DNA from: Ruminococcus sp.
GTDB taxonomy: Bacteria; Bacillota; Clostridia; Oscillospirales; Acutalibacteraceae
DNA length: 64,000 nt
Direction of reading: 5' to 3'
NCBI GenBank assembly: GCA_017433905.1
Contig: JAFRGI010000011.1
Coordinates: forward strand, 1-64,000
Below the pieces are notes generated by a model. It ran no database searches. It saw only the letters and a program-made list of their open reading frames with translations, and was not told the origin of the DNA. Numbering within the stretch: the first letter of the stretch is position 1; each line of letters begins with the position of its first letter. The position numbers and the translations under genes are program-made. Shown here one piece after another: positions 35,101 to 44,587 of the stretch.

Positions 35101-37140
35101 TTAAGGGTTAACCTCAAAGGCATTGCCCGGAATGGCGAGAATATTGCCTTCCTTGTCGTATGCCTGTACCTCGAACCGATAATTGTCCTCCGGCTTTTCC
35201 AGACGAATGTTGTAGCTGAGTTTGGAGGTTTCGATTTCTTTGTCAAGGGCGCCGTTATGCATCATAAAAATCTTGTAGGTTTCTGCGCCCTCGATCTCCT
35301 CCCAACTGAGATTTACCGCGTCCATGGCGGCTGTGGTGAATTTGCCGGAGATATTGATTGCACGTGGATAGGTGACGTGATAACCCTCGGGGGAATACTC
35401 TGTAATAAAGCGTCCCTTGCTGTTCACGGCTCGGATGCGGAAGGTAAAGGTTTGGCCGGCGAGAAAGTCGCCGAGAATAGAATGGGGAATCGTGCAGGAG
35501 CGTTCCTCGGATTCGGCGATTTTTTTCAAGCTTCCGTCTTCGGTTTCAAGATACACGTAGTATAGCGCGGTGCTGGGAATGGCATCCCAGGTCAGGACAA
35601 TATTATGGTTTTCGCTGATTTTGCCGGAAAGGAATCTCGGGATGAAGGTGTATACATCCTGATTTAAGCCGTTACGTCTGACAGTGACGCCGACATGGTC
35701 ATAGTCGCTGACGAATTCCCCGTATTTGTCCAGTGCGCGCACTGTATAAATCGTTGCGGCAGGGTTTTGTTTAATTTTGAATTCCGTGGCAGTGGTATTG
35801 CCCAGGCCCTTCCAGCTGCCGTTGGTGTAGTAGAATACTCGGTACGCAGCCGCGCCGCTGTTCGCGTCCCAATAGATGGTAACGTTGGTGTCGGAATCAG
35901 TAGTGTAGCGATAGATGAGCGGTGTGGAATAAAACGTATGCGACCAACCGGAGCGATTGTAGTCGCTGATGTAGTTGCCGTCTGCATCCACGCAGCGTAC
36001 TGTATAAACGCGTTCCTTGCCTGAGGAAACATCTGTATCCAGATATGTATTAGCGTCGGTGGTTTTCAGACCGACCCAGTTGTTATTGTTCTTATAGAAA
36101 ATGCGGTACCGATCTGCGCCCTTGCACGCAGTCCATGTGATTTGGGTGCCGTCCATGGTGCTGTCCAGATCCGTGATGCCGGGTGTTGCGATGTAGGTGG
36201 CCTTCCAACCTTCCTTGTAGTAGCCGCTGACAAAATTATCCTGATTGTCGAGTGCGCGCACCGTGTAGGTGTAGGTGGAGCCGGAATGGACATCGTCATC
36301 CGTGTAGGAGTTGCCGGTTGTCTCACCAAAGCGAACCCAACCGTCTCTGCCCATGTAGTAAACTCTGTATTTGTCAGCGCCGTCGACCGGATTCCATGTG
36401 AGTTTGACGCCGAGGGTCGTGCTTTCGGTATTCACGATTTCAGGAGCGGCGACGTAGGTGCCGTAGATACCTTTTTCGTCATAGGCGCTGACGTACTGGC
36501 TTCCGTCGTCGGATATGCAGCGCACGGTGTACAGATATGTATTTCCGGAGGTAACAACGTCGTCCAGGAAGGTGGTTTCCTTGGTATCGCCCATGCTTCT
36601 CCAACCGTTTGCACCTTTGTAAAAGACGCGGTAGTTGGTAGCGCCTGCGGAGGGCTTCCAGTTGATTTCTACACCCCCGTAGACGCTCTCGGCATATTCG
36701 AGCTGTGGTTTTTCAATATAGGTTGCCTGAAAACCGTTGCGGTCGTAGTCGCTGGTGAACTCGCTGCCGTCTTTTGTGATGCAGCGGACGGTGTAGGTGT
36801 AAGTCGATCCGGAGTTGACGTCGTCATCCACAAAGGAATTACCCGTGGTATTTCCCATACCTTTCCAGCCGGTTCTGCCAAGGTAAAATACGCGGTAGGC
36901 TTCCGCACCCTCCACAGGATCCCAGTAGATACGTACGCCGCCGTCGATATTTTGTGTACGGGAAATCTGCGGCGTCGGCAACAGACCAACTTCCTCTTTG
37001 CCGGGGGCTGCAACAGTTTTCGTGGCAGGAGCCGCAACGGTTGCCTTCGTTTCTGCCGCGCTTGCGACGGCGAAGCCCACAGTGCCGAGCAGCATGGCAG
37101 CACCCAAAGCAGACGCAATTATTTTTGATGTTTTATTCAT
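35101..37140 (-). CDS. Secreted protein of about seven fibronectin-III-like repeats
   Basis: 679 residues. A signal peptide (about 1-29, ending ASAAE) and a short Ala/Thr/Val linker precede about seven tandem units of about 90 residues. The first five share a core: (T/A)PxI, xITWxPxxGAxxYRVFY, GW or W plus G(D/N/E)T, and TYTYTVRCxxxDGxxxSDY. The last two are more diverged. Fn3-like modules of this kind bind carbohydrate or act as spacers; no catalytic domain, cell-wall sorting signal, SLH or dockerin is seen. ATG at 37140 with AAAGGAGA upstream. The promoter region carries two symmetric TGACA-N4-TGTCA boxes, so expression is probably controlled. Confidence 0.85.
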   Translation of the reverse strand: MNKTSKIIASALGAAMLLGTVGFAVASAAETKATVAAPATKTVAAPGKEEVGLLPTPQISRTQNIDGGVRIYWDPVEGAEAYRVFYLGRTGWKGMGNTTGNSFVDDDVNSGSTYTYTVRCITKDGSEFTSDYDRNGFQATYIEKPQLEYAESVYGGVEINWKPSAGATNYRVFYKGANGWRSMGDTKETTFLDDVVTSGNTYLYTVRCISDDGSQYVSAYDEKGIYGTYVAAPEIVNTESTTLGVKLTWNPVDGADKYRVYYMGRDGWVRFGETTGNSYTDDDVHSGSTYTYTVRALDNQDNFVSGYYKEGWKATYIATPGITDLDSTMDGTQITWTACKGADRYRIFYKNNNNWVGLKTTDANTYLDTDVSSGKERVYTVRCVDADGNYISDYNRSGWSHTFYSTPLIYRYTTDSDTNVTIYWDANSGAAAYRVFYYTNGSWKGLGNTTATEFKIKQNPAATIYTVRALDKYGEFVSDYDHVGVTVRRNGLNQDVYTFIPRFLSGKISENHNIVLTWDAIPSTALYYVYLETEDGSLKKIAESEERSCTIPHSILGDFLAGQTFTFRIRAVNSKGRFITEYSPEGYHVTYPRAINISGKFTTAAMDAVNLSWEEIEGAETYKIFMMHNGALDKEIETSKLSYNIRLEKPEDNYRFEVQAYDKEGNILAIPGNAFEVNP

Positions 37141-37301
37141 TATCTTTCTCCTTTCGGGGTTACTACGAAAAAATAAAAAATTCGGACATGTTTTTTCGGA
37201 TATACCGGGGAGTTTTTTCATCGTGACCAAACATTTGAATAAGCGGAAATGACAGAGTTTCCGCTAAGTTAACAAACCTTAATATACCCTAAATATACCC
37301 T

Positions 37302-37357
37302 ATTATAAGGATACCTTTTTGTGACAAAAATGTCAAGACTTAATGACACTTTTGTCA
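37302..37357 (-). promoter_or_regulatory. Promoter -10 with two TGACA-N4-TGTCA operator-like boxes
   Basis: On the minus strand a TATAAT at 37302-37307 has no normal -35. Instead a perfect inverted repeat TGACAAAAATGTCA (37322-37335) covers the -35 position and a second, TGACACTTTTGTCA (37344-37357), lies 22 bases upstream, two helical turns away. This looks like a dimeric activator or repressor binding twice on one face. The gene 160 bases downstream is the Fn3-like repeat protein. Confidence 0.6.
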
Positions 37358-37430
37358 GATTATTTCTCAAAAAAGAATATTATGGAGAAAACGGGTTTTG
37401 CAGTTGAAACAGGGCGTTTGACACGGCGCG

Positions 37431-37465
37431 AAAAAATCAACGCGCAACGACCTCGCTGCGCGCTG
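37431..37465 (-). terminator. Terminator of the LCP gene
   Basis: On the minus strand CAGCGCGCA / TGCGCGTTG (one G-U pair) with a 10-base loop is followed by ATTTTTT. Confidence 0.7.
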
Positions 37466-37564
37466 AAAAGCTCACGTTTGTCTATATCCTTCTGTTCATG
37501 TTTTTTCTGATGAATAGGGTTACGGTTATTGATGGATAATAACTCCGGCTGTGGTTGAGGGTAC

Positions 37565-38761
37565 TTACTGTTGGCGCTGTGTTTGTGTCTGCTTTTGTGT
37601 GCTTGCCGGCAGTGTGGCTCCTCCGCCGGTGGTCAGTGAGTCCTCATACAGGAACTGCGCAAAAGCAAGGCGTGCAGTATCCAAATTAAGAATTTGGATG
37701 ACGGAACTGCGTTCGCCGTTGATGATCACATTGTCATTGTATTGCCAGTTGTCGGAGGGAACGTAGTACTGTTCCACATCATATTTGAGGTAGGTGGGCG
37801 CATTGGGAAGGAGCGTAGTGATTTCCTCTTTTTTGAGGTTGGTGGTGATCATCGGACCGATCGAGCTGACGATCGAGATGATTTGTCCGAGATCGGCGTT
37901 TTTGAAGCGGTTAAACATCGTTTCCAGCATTTTACGCTGACGGGAGGTTCTCTCCCAGTCGTTGCCGTCCAGACCGATTTCGTTGCCGTCCTCGCCTATA
38001 CTCAAACCGCGGTTACGAGCGTACCAAAGAGCCTCCTGACCGTTAAGATGGACAATGCCCGGAGCGGACTTTATGGTGTAGCGATCCGTGGTCTCCTCGT
38101 TTTTATACATCTGGTAATTGATATATTCAATTTCGTCCTCTGTGACTTCCATGTCAATGCCGTCGAGAGTGTCGATAATCTTAATAAAGCTGTCGTAATC
38201 GACAACGGCATAGCGGTCAACCTTGACGCCGAAGTTGGTTTCGATAGTCTCAATGGTTAGCTTGGGACCGTCTATACTGTAGGCGGCGTTGAGTTTGTTT
38301 TGACCGTGCCCGGGAATATATACGTAAGAGTCGCGCTGGAAGGATGTGATTTTAATCTTTTTATGGCGGCTGTCAATCGACAGCATAATCATGGAGTCGG
38401 TTCTGCCGTGCTCGTCCTCGCCCTTGTTGTCTTCGCCGAACAACATAACGTTGAGTACCTTGGGATCCTGCAGCAGCTGTCCCTGTCCGACCATCAGCTG
38501 TGTACCGTTTCCGGTCAGATTGTCAGAGGTGGGGGTTGTGGCGCCCGACTGTTGTGTTTTAGTGCCGGAGCCGGGATTGGAAATATCCTTAAAGTTCATC
38601 GAGTTGAGGACGGCATAATAGTACATCAGTCCGCTGCCTCCGATGAGGAAAATGATGGATAGTATAAGGCAGATAATTCTGCGCATCTTTCCCTTTTTGT
38701 TGTATAGTTTTAATACCTGCCTATTGGAGCTGATATCAACAACACTGTCTTTGTTAGCCAT
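37565..38761 (-). CDS. LytR-CpsA-Psr (LCP) family cell-wall polymer ligase
   Basis: 398 residues. A cytoplasmic start with basic residues, one membrane helix (about 28-50) and a Thr/Gly/Ser-rich linker precede the extracellular LCP domain: NVMLFGEDNKGEDEHGRTDSM, where Asp/Arg contact pyrophosphate, ITSFQRDSYVYIPGHGQNKLNAAY, FGVKVDRYAVVDY and LNGQEALWYARNR. The tail is Gln/Thr-rich. LCP enzymes attach teichoic acids or capsular glycans from lipid carriers to peptidoglycan. It lies near YfhO, GT2 and LicD genes, which would make or decorate such polymers. Confidence 0.92.
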   Translation of the reverse strand: MANKDSVVDISSNRQVLKLYNKKGKMRRIICLILSIIFLIGGSGLMYYYAVLNSMNFKDISNPGSGTKTQQSGATTPTSDNLTGNGTQLMVGQGQLLQDPKVLNVMLFGEDNKGEDEHGRTDSMIMLSIDSRHKKIKITSFQRDSYVYIPGHGQNKLNAAYSIDGPKLTIETIETNFGVKVDRYAVVDYDSFIKIIDTLDGIDMEVTEDEIEYINYQMYKNEETTDRYTIKSAPGIVHLNGQEALWYARNRGLSIGEDGNEIGLDGNDWERTSRQRKMLETMFNRFKNADLGQIISIVSSIGPMITTNLKKEEITTLLPNAPTYLKYDVEQYYVPSDNWQYNDNVIINGERSSVIQILNLDTARLAFAQFLYEDSLTTGGGATLPASTQKQTQTQRQQ

Positions 38762-38826
38762 AATCTGCCTCCAAATCTGCTCTGGTTGCGCATTTGCATG
38801 GATGTTTTTCGTATAAACTTTTATGT

Positions 38827-38835
38827 ATTATAGCA
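38827..38835 (-). promoter_or_regulatory. Extended -10 promoter of the LCP gene
   Basis: TGCTATAAT on the minus strand, an extended -10 without a good -35, about 65 bases upstream of the start. Confidence 0.5.
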
Positions 38836-38968
38836 TAATGATTCTGATAAATAATTACTTAAAAGAAAAATAAAGTCGCCGCATGACGAAATTTGACTGC
38901 CGGAAAAGGAGGTTATTGCATATTTTTCTCAATTTTTCACATGTTATTCACATGTGGGGTAATGATAT

Positions 38969-39556
38969 TTACGAAAGTTCGTCGAGCGGCAGGGAGAAGG
39001 CGGGCAAAAACTCCTTTTCAAATACGTTCGCTTCAGGCAAGTGCATGTCGCGTATGGACGCGGCGATGGTTTCCTGTGCTTTTTTGAATTCGTTGTTGCC
39101 CATGCGAATTTCGTCCATACATTTGATCAGTGCGGAGAAGCGGTCCGCCGCCTTGACAAAGATGCGCAGCTGTTCGTCACCTTCGCCGTTTTGTCGGAGG
39201 ATCCGGCGATAGTCCTCGCGAAAATCGTCTGGAAGCATGTTTGTCAGCCTGTCCGCGGCTTTTTCCTCAATTTCGCGGTAGATATCGCGGATATCGCGGT
39301 TAGCGTATTTGACGGGGGTGGGCATGTCGCCCGTGATGATTTCTGTTGCATCGTGGAAAACTGCCAGCAGCGCCGCGCGCTCGGGATTCAGACTGCCGCC
39401 AAAGCGTTTGTTATGGATCAGCACCAGACAATGCGCCAGCACGGCGACCTGTTGGCTGTGTTCGCTGATATTTTCGTATCGTGTGTTGTTCATCAACCCC
39501 CAGCGGTTTATGTATTTCATGCGTGAGAGCATGGCGTAGAAATGGGATTCGGGCAT
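38969..39556 (-). CDS. YfbR-like 5'-deoxyribonucleotidase (HD domain)
   Basis: 195 residues. The HD-domain metal ligands are visible as His in NISEHSQQVA, His-Asp in AVFHDATEIITGD and Asp in VKAADRFSALIKC. TPVKY and MPESHFYAMLSRMKYINRW are typical of YfbR. It removes phosphate from deoxynucleoside monophosphates, adjusting dNTP pools. It stands alone on the minus strand between the LCP and YfhO genes; no terminator was identified for it. Confidence 0.9.
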   Translation of the reverse strand: MPESHFYAMLSRMKYINRWGLMNNTRYENISEHSQQVAVLAHCLVLIHNKRFGGSLNPERAALLAVFHDATEIITGDMPTPVKYANRDIRDIYREIEEKAADRLTNMLPDDFREDYRRILRQNGEGDEQLRIFVKAADRFSALIKCMDEIRMGNNEFKKAQETIAASIRDMHLPEANVFEKEFLPAFSLPLDELS

Positions 39557-39728
39557 AACGGGTTACCTCAGTAAAAAAATTTCAAAAAATACAAATAATT
39601 AGTGCAATTGTTAACAATTTGTGTTATAATAAAGCGATAGTGTATCATGGGGGCGCTTAGGCGCCGCCGATCCTTACGGATTTCAGTATAGTATTTCTCA
39701 ACTAAAAAGTCAAAGGAAAGTTATCACA

Positions 39729-42203
39729 ATGGGCAACCGACTCAAACCGTATACCGTCAAAAGCAGACATTGGGCGGGGCTGACTTTTGCTGTGGCTATG
39801 TGCATGGCGCTGCTGTTATTTGTGCCGTTTATTGTCTGGAACAACGGCATCTTTTACTATTTCGGTGATTTCAATGTGCAGGAGATCCCTTTTTATCAGT
39901 TGATTCACGGGATGGTGCGCGACGGCACTCTCGGTTGGAATCACCTGACTGATCTCGGTACCGATACGCTGGCGAGTTACAGCTTTTATTTGATGGGAAG
40001 TCCGTTTTTTTGGATGACGATCCCTTTTCCCAACGAGTTTGTTCCGTATTTGATCGGACCGCTGCTAATCCTCAAGTTTGCCTGTGCGGCAGTCGCGGCG
40101 TATCTGTGGCTGCAGCGATATGTGCGTTTTAAGGGTTATGCTGCCGTGGGAGGTATTTTATACGCTTTTTCGGGTTTTTCGCTTTACAATGTGTTTTTCT
40201 TTCACTTTCACGAGCCGATGATCGCTTTTCCGCTGCTGATCGCGGCGCTGGATTGTTTCTTGTATGACAAGCGGCGCGGAATCTTTGCTGTGGCGGTTTG
40301 CGGCGCTTGCGTTGTGAATTACTATTTCTTTGTCGGTCAGGCGTTGTTTGTGACAATGTACTTTATCACCCTCGCCTGCACCAAAACGTGGAAGTTCCAA
40401 TGGACAGAGATGCTGCTTCTTGCGTTAGAAACACTGATCGGTTTTGCCGGTGCGATGTTTATGCTGCTGCCCAGCGTGCTTGGCATCCTCGGAAATCCGC
40501 GGTTGGACAGCTACCCCAAGGGTTGGAATGCGTTGGTGCATGACCGTCCGCAGCGGTACTGGCTGATGCTTTTGGCGTTTTTCTTTCCCGCGGACATTCC
40601 CGCGCTTCCGACCTTTACGCCCGATTCCAACTGCAAATGGGCGAGTGTGGCAGGTTGGCTGCCGTTTTTCGGTATGACGGGTGTCATTGCCTATTTGCAG
40701 CTCCGCAAAAAAAGCTGGCTGAAAAAAATCATGCTGCTGTTAATTCTCTTTGCGGCGGTGCCCGCGCTCAACAGCATGTTCCAGTTGTTCAACATGACGA
40801 TTTTTTATACCCGGTGGTTTTACATTCCCGTGCTGATGTTTATTCTCGCAACCCTGCGCGCGATGGAGGACGTGAAAACCGACTGGAACCGTGCTTTTGT
40901 GTGGTCGGCTGGTATCACGGTGGGTATGACGCTGCTGATCGGTGCAATGCCTCTGGTGAAAGAAGAGGATGGTAAGGAGATGTTCCTCATCGGCGTGGAA
41001 GCGGATCGTGTGCGCTTTTGGATCTACGCGATTTTTGCCCTTGTGAGCTTGCTTGCCTTCATGTTGTTGTACCGCAAGTTCGGCGTCGATCAGCGAAAGT
41101 GGTTTGTTGCTTCGGCGGTCGGTGTGATGGGGGTGGCGATGATCGCATCATATTACTCGGTGGCAACGGGCGTGCTCGAGAGCGGTTCGACGCCTGCCAT
41201 TCGAAAATGTATCCTCAATCAGCGAGACAAGATCGAGCTTGACGATCTGGAGGACGTGCGCAGCGATTTCTACAAGGCGACCGACAATACGGCGATGTTT
41301 TGGAAGGTTCCGAGCATCAATTGCTTCCAAAGTTCTGTCTCGCCTTCGATTATGCAGTTTTACAAGGCGATCGGCGTGGCGCGCGACGTGGCGTCCCGTC
41401 CCGATTTCAGCGACTACGGTATCCGCCCGCTGTTGAGTACGAAATACTATTTTGACTATGACGGTGACAACGGCGACCGTTCCCGCGACGAGTGCTTCAT
41501 GGACGCGGACGGCAAAACAAAAATGCCTTGCTGGAAATTTCTCAAGAACTGCAATGGATTTGATATATACGAAAACGAATGCTATATTCCCATGGGATTT
41601 GCCTTCGACAACTACATCACACAGGAGGAGTTTGAGCGTGTCGCGGAGAACAACAAACCGCAGGCGCTGCTCTATGCTATGGTGCTCACACGTGAGCAGA
41701 TGGCGAAATACGCTGATATCACAGGTTATACGGAGCGTCGCTACAGTGCGCTCTACGGCATGGAGCCGGATACTTTTAACAGTGCGGCGGACACTTTTTC
41801 TTACGGTGTGCCGCAGTACCGTGAAGCGTGCCGCAGGCTTGCGGCGGACGCCTGCGAGAGCTTTGCCTATACGCAGGACGGCTTTTGTGCGACTTATCAA
41901 AACGACGGAGACGAAAAGCTGTTGTTTTTCAGCGTTCCATACAGCGAGGGTTTTACCGCAGCGGTTAACGGAGAGTCTGTTGATGTGGAAAAGGTTGACT
42001 TCGGTTTGATGGCAGTCAGAGTGCCCGCCGAAAAAACAAGCGATATTGTATTTCATTACCGTACTCCCGGGCTGCAGACGGGGCTGCTCGTCAGCGCAGG
42101 CGCGGGAATCGCATTTGCCGTGTATCTTGCGGCGGTTGTTATCATTCGATGGATAAGGAGAGAACGTTATGCTTTCAGAAAAGATTTTAGCCTACCGGGA
42201 TGA
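39729..42203 (+). CDS. YfhO-family membrane protein
   Basis: 824 residues. About twelve membrane helices, with the YfhO signature near the N-terminus (YYFGDFNVQEIPFYQLIHG, GWNHLTDLGTDT, YLMGSPFFWMT), are followed by a large extracellular domain (about 480-790) and a final helix near 800. In Bacillus, YfhO is needed to glycosylate lipoteichoic acid and is a GT-C-like transferase. The GT2 and LicD genes downstream agree with a role in envelope polymer decoration. A TATAAT at 39625-39630 lies 100 bases upstream. The gene overlaps the next one by 35 bases. Confidence 0.88.
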   Translation: MGNRLKPYTVKSRHWAGLTFAVAMCMALLLFVPFIVWNNGIFYYFGDFNVQEIPFYQLIHGMVRDGTLGWNHLTDLGTDTLASYSFYLMGSPFFWMTIPFPNEFVPYLIGPLLILKFACAAVAAYLWLQRYVRFKGYAAVGGILYAFSGFSLYNVFFFHFHEPMIAFPLLIAALDCFLYDKRRGIFAVAVCGACVVNYYFFVGQALFVTMYFITLACTKTWKFQWTEMLLLALETLIGFAGAMFMLLPSVLGILGNPRLDSYPKGWNALVHDRPQRYWLMLLAFFFPADIPALPTFTPDSNCKWASVAGWLPFFGMTGVIAYLQLRKKSWLKKIMLLLILFAAVPALNSMFQLFNMTIFYTRWFYIPVLMFILATLRAMEDVKTDWNRAFVWSAGITVGMTLLIGAMPLVKEEDGKEMFLIGVEADRVRFWIYAIFALVSLLAFMLLYRKFGVDQRKWFVASAVGVMGVAMIASYYSVATGVLESGSTPAIRKCILNQRDKIELDDLEDVRSDFYKATDNTAMFWKVPSINCFQSSVSPSIMQFYKAIGVARDVASRPDFSDYGIRPLLSTKYYFDYDGDNGDRSRDECFMDADGKTKMPCWKFLKNCNGFDIYENECYIPMGFAFDNYITQEEFERVAENNKPQALLYAMVLTREQMAKYADITGYTERRYSALYGMEPDTFNSAADTFSYGVPQYREACRRLAADACESFAYTQDGFCATYQNDGDEKLLFFSVPYSEGFTAAVNGESVDVEKVDFGLMAVRVPAEKTSDIVFHYRTPGLQTGLLVSAGAGIAFAVYLAAVVIIRWIRRERYAFRKDFSLPG

Positions 42204-43527
42204 ATTATGGGAGGATCTCAACACTCTTATGTCTATTGAGTCTGTCGACGGTTCCCGTGACGAGGACTGCCGTAAGGCGCTGGAGTTTATGCTCGGGCGC
42301 GCGCGCGATTTCGGCTTGACTGCCGAGTGCGTGACCGATCAAAGCGGCCAGGTCGATTTGGGGAGCGGCGGCAGGCTTTGCGGCGTGCTCACGCACCTTG
42401 ATGTAGTACCTGCCGGCAACCACTGGAGCTGCAATCCCTATGCCCTCACGGAGCGTGACGGAAGGCTCTTCGGCAGAGGAATTGCCGACGACAAGGGCGC
42501 GGCGATGACGGTGCTCTACTGCATGCGTGCGCTCAAGGAGATGGGTGTCGAGGGAAAAAACACTTTGCGTGCCATTTTCGGTACCGCCGAGGAAACCGGT
42601 ATGAAGGATATGACGGGTTATTTTGAAAAAAAGCCGCTGCCCGATCTTGCTTTCACGCCCGACAGCAATTACGGCGTTTGCTATGCCGAAAAAGGCATTT
42701 TGCAGCTCGAAGTCAGTATGCCTGCCAATGAGGCAACCGTGCTGTCCCAGTTTCATGCGGGCAAGGCGGTCAACGCCGTACCCGACCTCGCTTATGTGAT
42801 GCTCGATTCCTCGGATTACGACGAGCAGCAGCTGCTGCGCCTTGCCGATGCGCGGGAGGAAATGTTTGAGTTTAACTATACCATCGACGGGTTGATGATT
42901 ATAAGCCGCGGCAGAGCGGCGCATGCCTGCGAGCCCGAAAAGGGAGTGAACGCTGCTGCGGCGCTCGTTGATTTGATTGCAAACGTATTCGAATCGCATG
43001 AGATCGGCGCGGTTGTTTCCTTTATCGACTATACTCTCCACCGAGAGACCAACGGAAGGTCGATGGGACTGAAAATGAGCGATGCTGTTTCGGGTGCGCT
43101 GACAGTCAATCTCGGCAGCATACACATTGAGGGCGATGAGGCATATGCCCGTTTTGACATCCGTTACCCGGTGACGGTCAACGGTGACGATGTGGCACGC
43201 CAGTTCCGCAAGGTTGCGGAAAACAGCGGTCTGCGCGTCAAGCTGCTTCATCACGCCAAGCCGCTCTACGTTGAAAAGGATTCTGAGCTGGTTCGTTTGC
43301 TCAGCGACGCGTACCGTGCCGTAATGGGGGAGGAGCCTGATCTGTATGCAACGGGAGGGGGTACTTATGCCCGTATGCTCGGCGGCAGAGGCGTTGCCTT
43401 CGGACCCAACTTTCCGCATGACAATATTCGTATGCACAATGCCGATGAGAGTGTTGACAAAGAGAGTTTTCTCAGGCATATGCAGATTTGTTTTGAAGCG
43501 ATGTACCGACTTTATACAACGGAGTGA
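42169..43527 (+). CDS. M20-family dipeptidase (PepV-like)
   Basis: 452-residue zinc metallopeptidase, cytosolic. Metal and catalytic residues are in LTHLDVVPAG (His, Asp), GRGIADDKGA (bridging Asp), GTAEETGMKDM (general base Glu plus ligand Glu), TPDSNY (Asp) and PHDNIRMHNADE (late His). The lid domain contains RAAHACEPEKGVNAA. Start with GGAGAGAA upstream, inside the end of the YfhO gene. It probably cuts short dipeptides; its place in an envelope cluster is likely incidental. Confidence 0.93.
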   Translation: MLSEKILAYRDELWEDLNTLMSIESVDGSRDEDCRKALEFMLGRARDFGLTAECVTDQSGQVDLGSGGRLCGVLTHLDVVPAGNHWSCNPYALTERDGRLFGRGIADDKGAAMTVLYCMRALKEMGVEGKNTLRAIFGTAEETGMKDMTGYFEKKPLPDLAFTPDSNYGVCYAEKGILQLEVSMPANEATVLSQFHAGKAVNAVPDLAYVMLDSSDYDEQQLLRLADAREEMFEFNYTIDGLMIISRGRAAHACEPEKGVNAAAALVDLIANVFESHEIGAVVSFIDYTLHRETNGRSMGLKMSDAVSGALTVNLGSIHIEGDEAYARFDIRYPVTVNGDDVARQFRKVAENSGLRVKLLHHAKPLYVEKDSELVRLLSDAYRAVMGEEPDLYATGGGTYARMLGGRGVAFGPNFPHDNIRMHNADESVDKESFLRHMQICFEAMYRLYTTE

Positions 43528-43567
43528 CCGAGTTGGCCGATAGATACAAAGGAGAGAACCGAATAAC

Positions 43568-44548
43568 ATGAAACGGATAATTTGCGCCGTATTATGCATG
43601 GTACTGATGTACGCAACCGCGACAGCGGGATGCATCTGCACGTCTCCGAATTTGAAAAACTACGGACAAAATACGGATTGGACAACAAAACCGATTCCGA
43701 CGACTGCCGAGCCGACGACAGAACCGAAGCCTTCCAAGACGGTTAATGTGGAGAAAATTGACAATTATCAGGATTTTCGCCTGACCGCCGTGGAGTCGGA
43801 TTATGAAAATTCTGTTTATGTCATCACGGGCAGCATCATCATGACGGAAAAAAGCCAAAAGTACGATCCGGATACCTATAAATGCGGCGGCTGGCTGTAT
43901 AACAAAAGCGTTCCGGGAGCGAGCAACAGCGAAATATTGTACAAACGCTTCGGTGAGGGCTCCGTTGACAGGGAAGACTTGCTGGACGTATCTTCCGATC
44001 TGGAAACAAAGCGCTTTACCGTGTATCTTAGAAAGGAGATTCCGTCCGGATATTATCGGCTTTTAATAGAGCATTCCTTTGAGGGTGGGGGATATGACAA
44101 TGTGATCCATTTTTCGGTTAAGGAGAAGGATGAAAAAATCGCCATGCTGCGCGATCCCGCGAGCAAAACCGTGACTGTAGACAGCATCGCGACGGCGGAT
44201 CATTATTATGAGTACCATGCGGAAGATTTGTATGCCAATACCATACTGAAATTCAACGGCGTTGGCTTAACGCTGGATAAAAATAACGGGATGTATATGA
44301 TCAAGATGAAGAAGTCGGCTGAAATGACGATCGGATATTATGCCGTTTCAAAAAACGACTTATCGCAATATGTTGACAAGACGGTTAATTGTACGGTCGT
44401 TGTGAGAGATAACCGTATTGGTGACCTGAGCCATTACTGGGAAATCACGTCCGTTTCCGGTGTAACGAATGCACCGGAAACGCAGGCTGCTACGGCGAGC
44501 CGCAGTAGCGCACCCGGTGAAAGCAGCGCAGGCAGTGACGGTGAATAG
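43568..44548 (+). CDS. Putative lipoprotein of unknown function
   Basis: 326 residues. The signal peptide ends at a weak lipobox TAGC, after which Cys would be lipidated, and is followed by a Thr/Pro-rich linker (TTAEPTTEPKPSK). The body is beta-rich with no recognised motif; it includes an extracytoplasmic-looking segment YHAEDLYANTILKFNGVG and ends in a Ser/Ala/Gly-rich tail. It follows the peptidase by 40 bases in the same direction. The family was not identified. Confidence 0.75.
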   Translation: MKRIICAVLCMVLMYATATAGCICTSPNLKNYGQNTDWTTKPIPTTAEPTTEPKPSKTVNVEKIDNYQDFRLTAVESDYENSVYVITGSIIMTEKSQKYDPDTYKCGGWLYNKSVPGASNSEILYKRFGEGSVDREDLLDVSSDLETKRFTVYLRKEIPSGYYRLLIEHSFEGGGYDNVIHFSVKEKDEKIAMLRDPASKTVTVDSIATADHYYEYHAEDLYANTILKFNGVGLTLDKNNGMYMIKMKKSAEMTIGYYAVSKNDLSQYVDKTVNCTVVVRDNRIGDLSHYWEITSVSGVTNAPETQAATASRSSAPGESSAGSDGE

Positions 44549-44587
44549 CCGTTCCGTTTGCGCAGATGCATCCCAAAGGAGAAACTT

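Noticed and set aside
42205..43641. 478-codon antisense frame over the M20 peptidase
   Set aside because: The plus strand has all M20 metal ligands; the antisense product resembles nothing.
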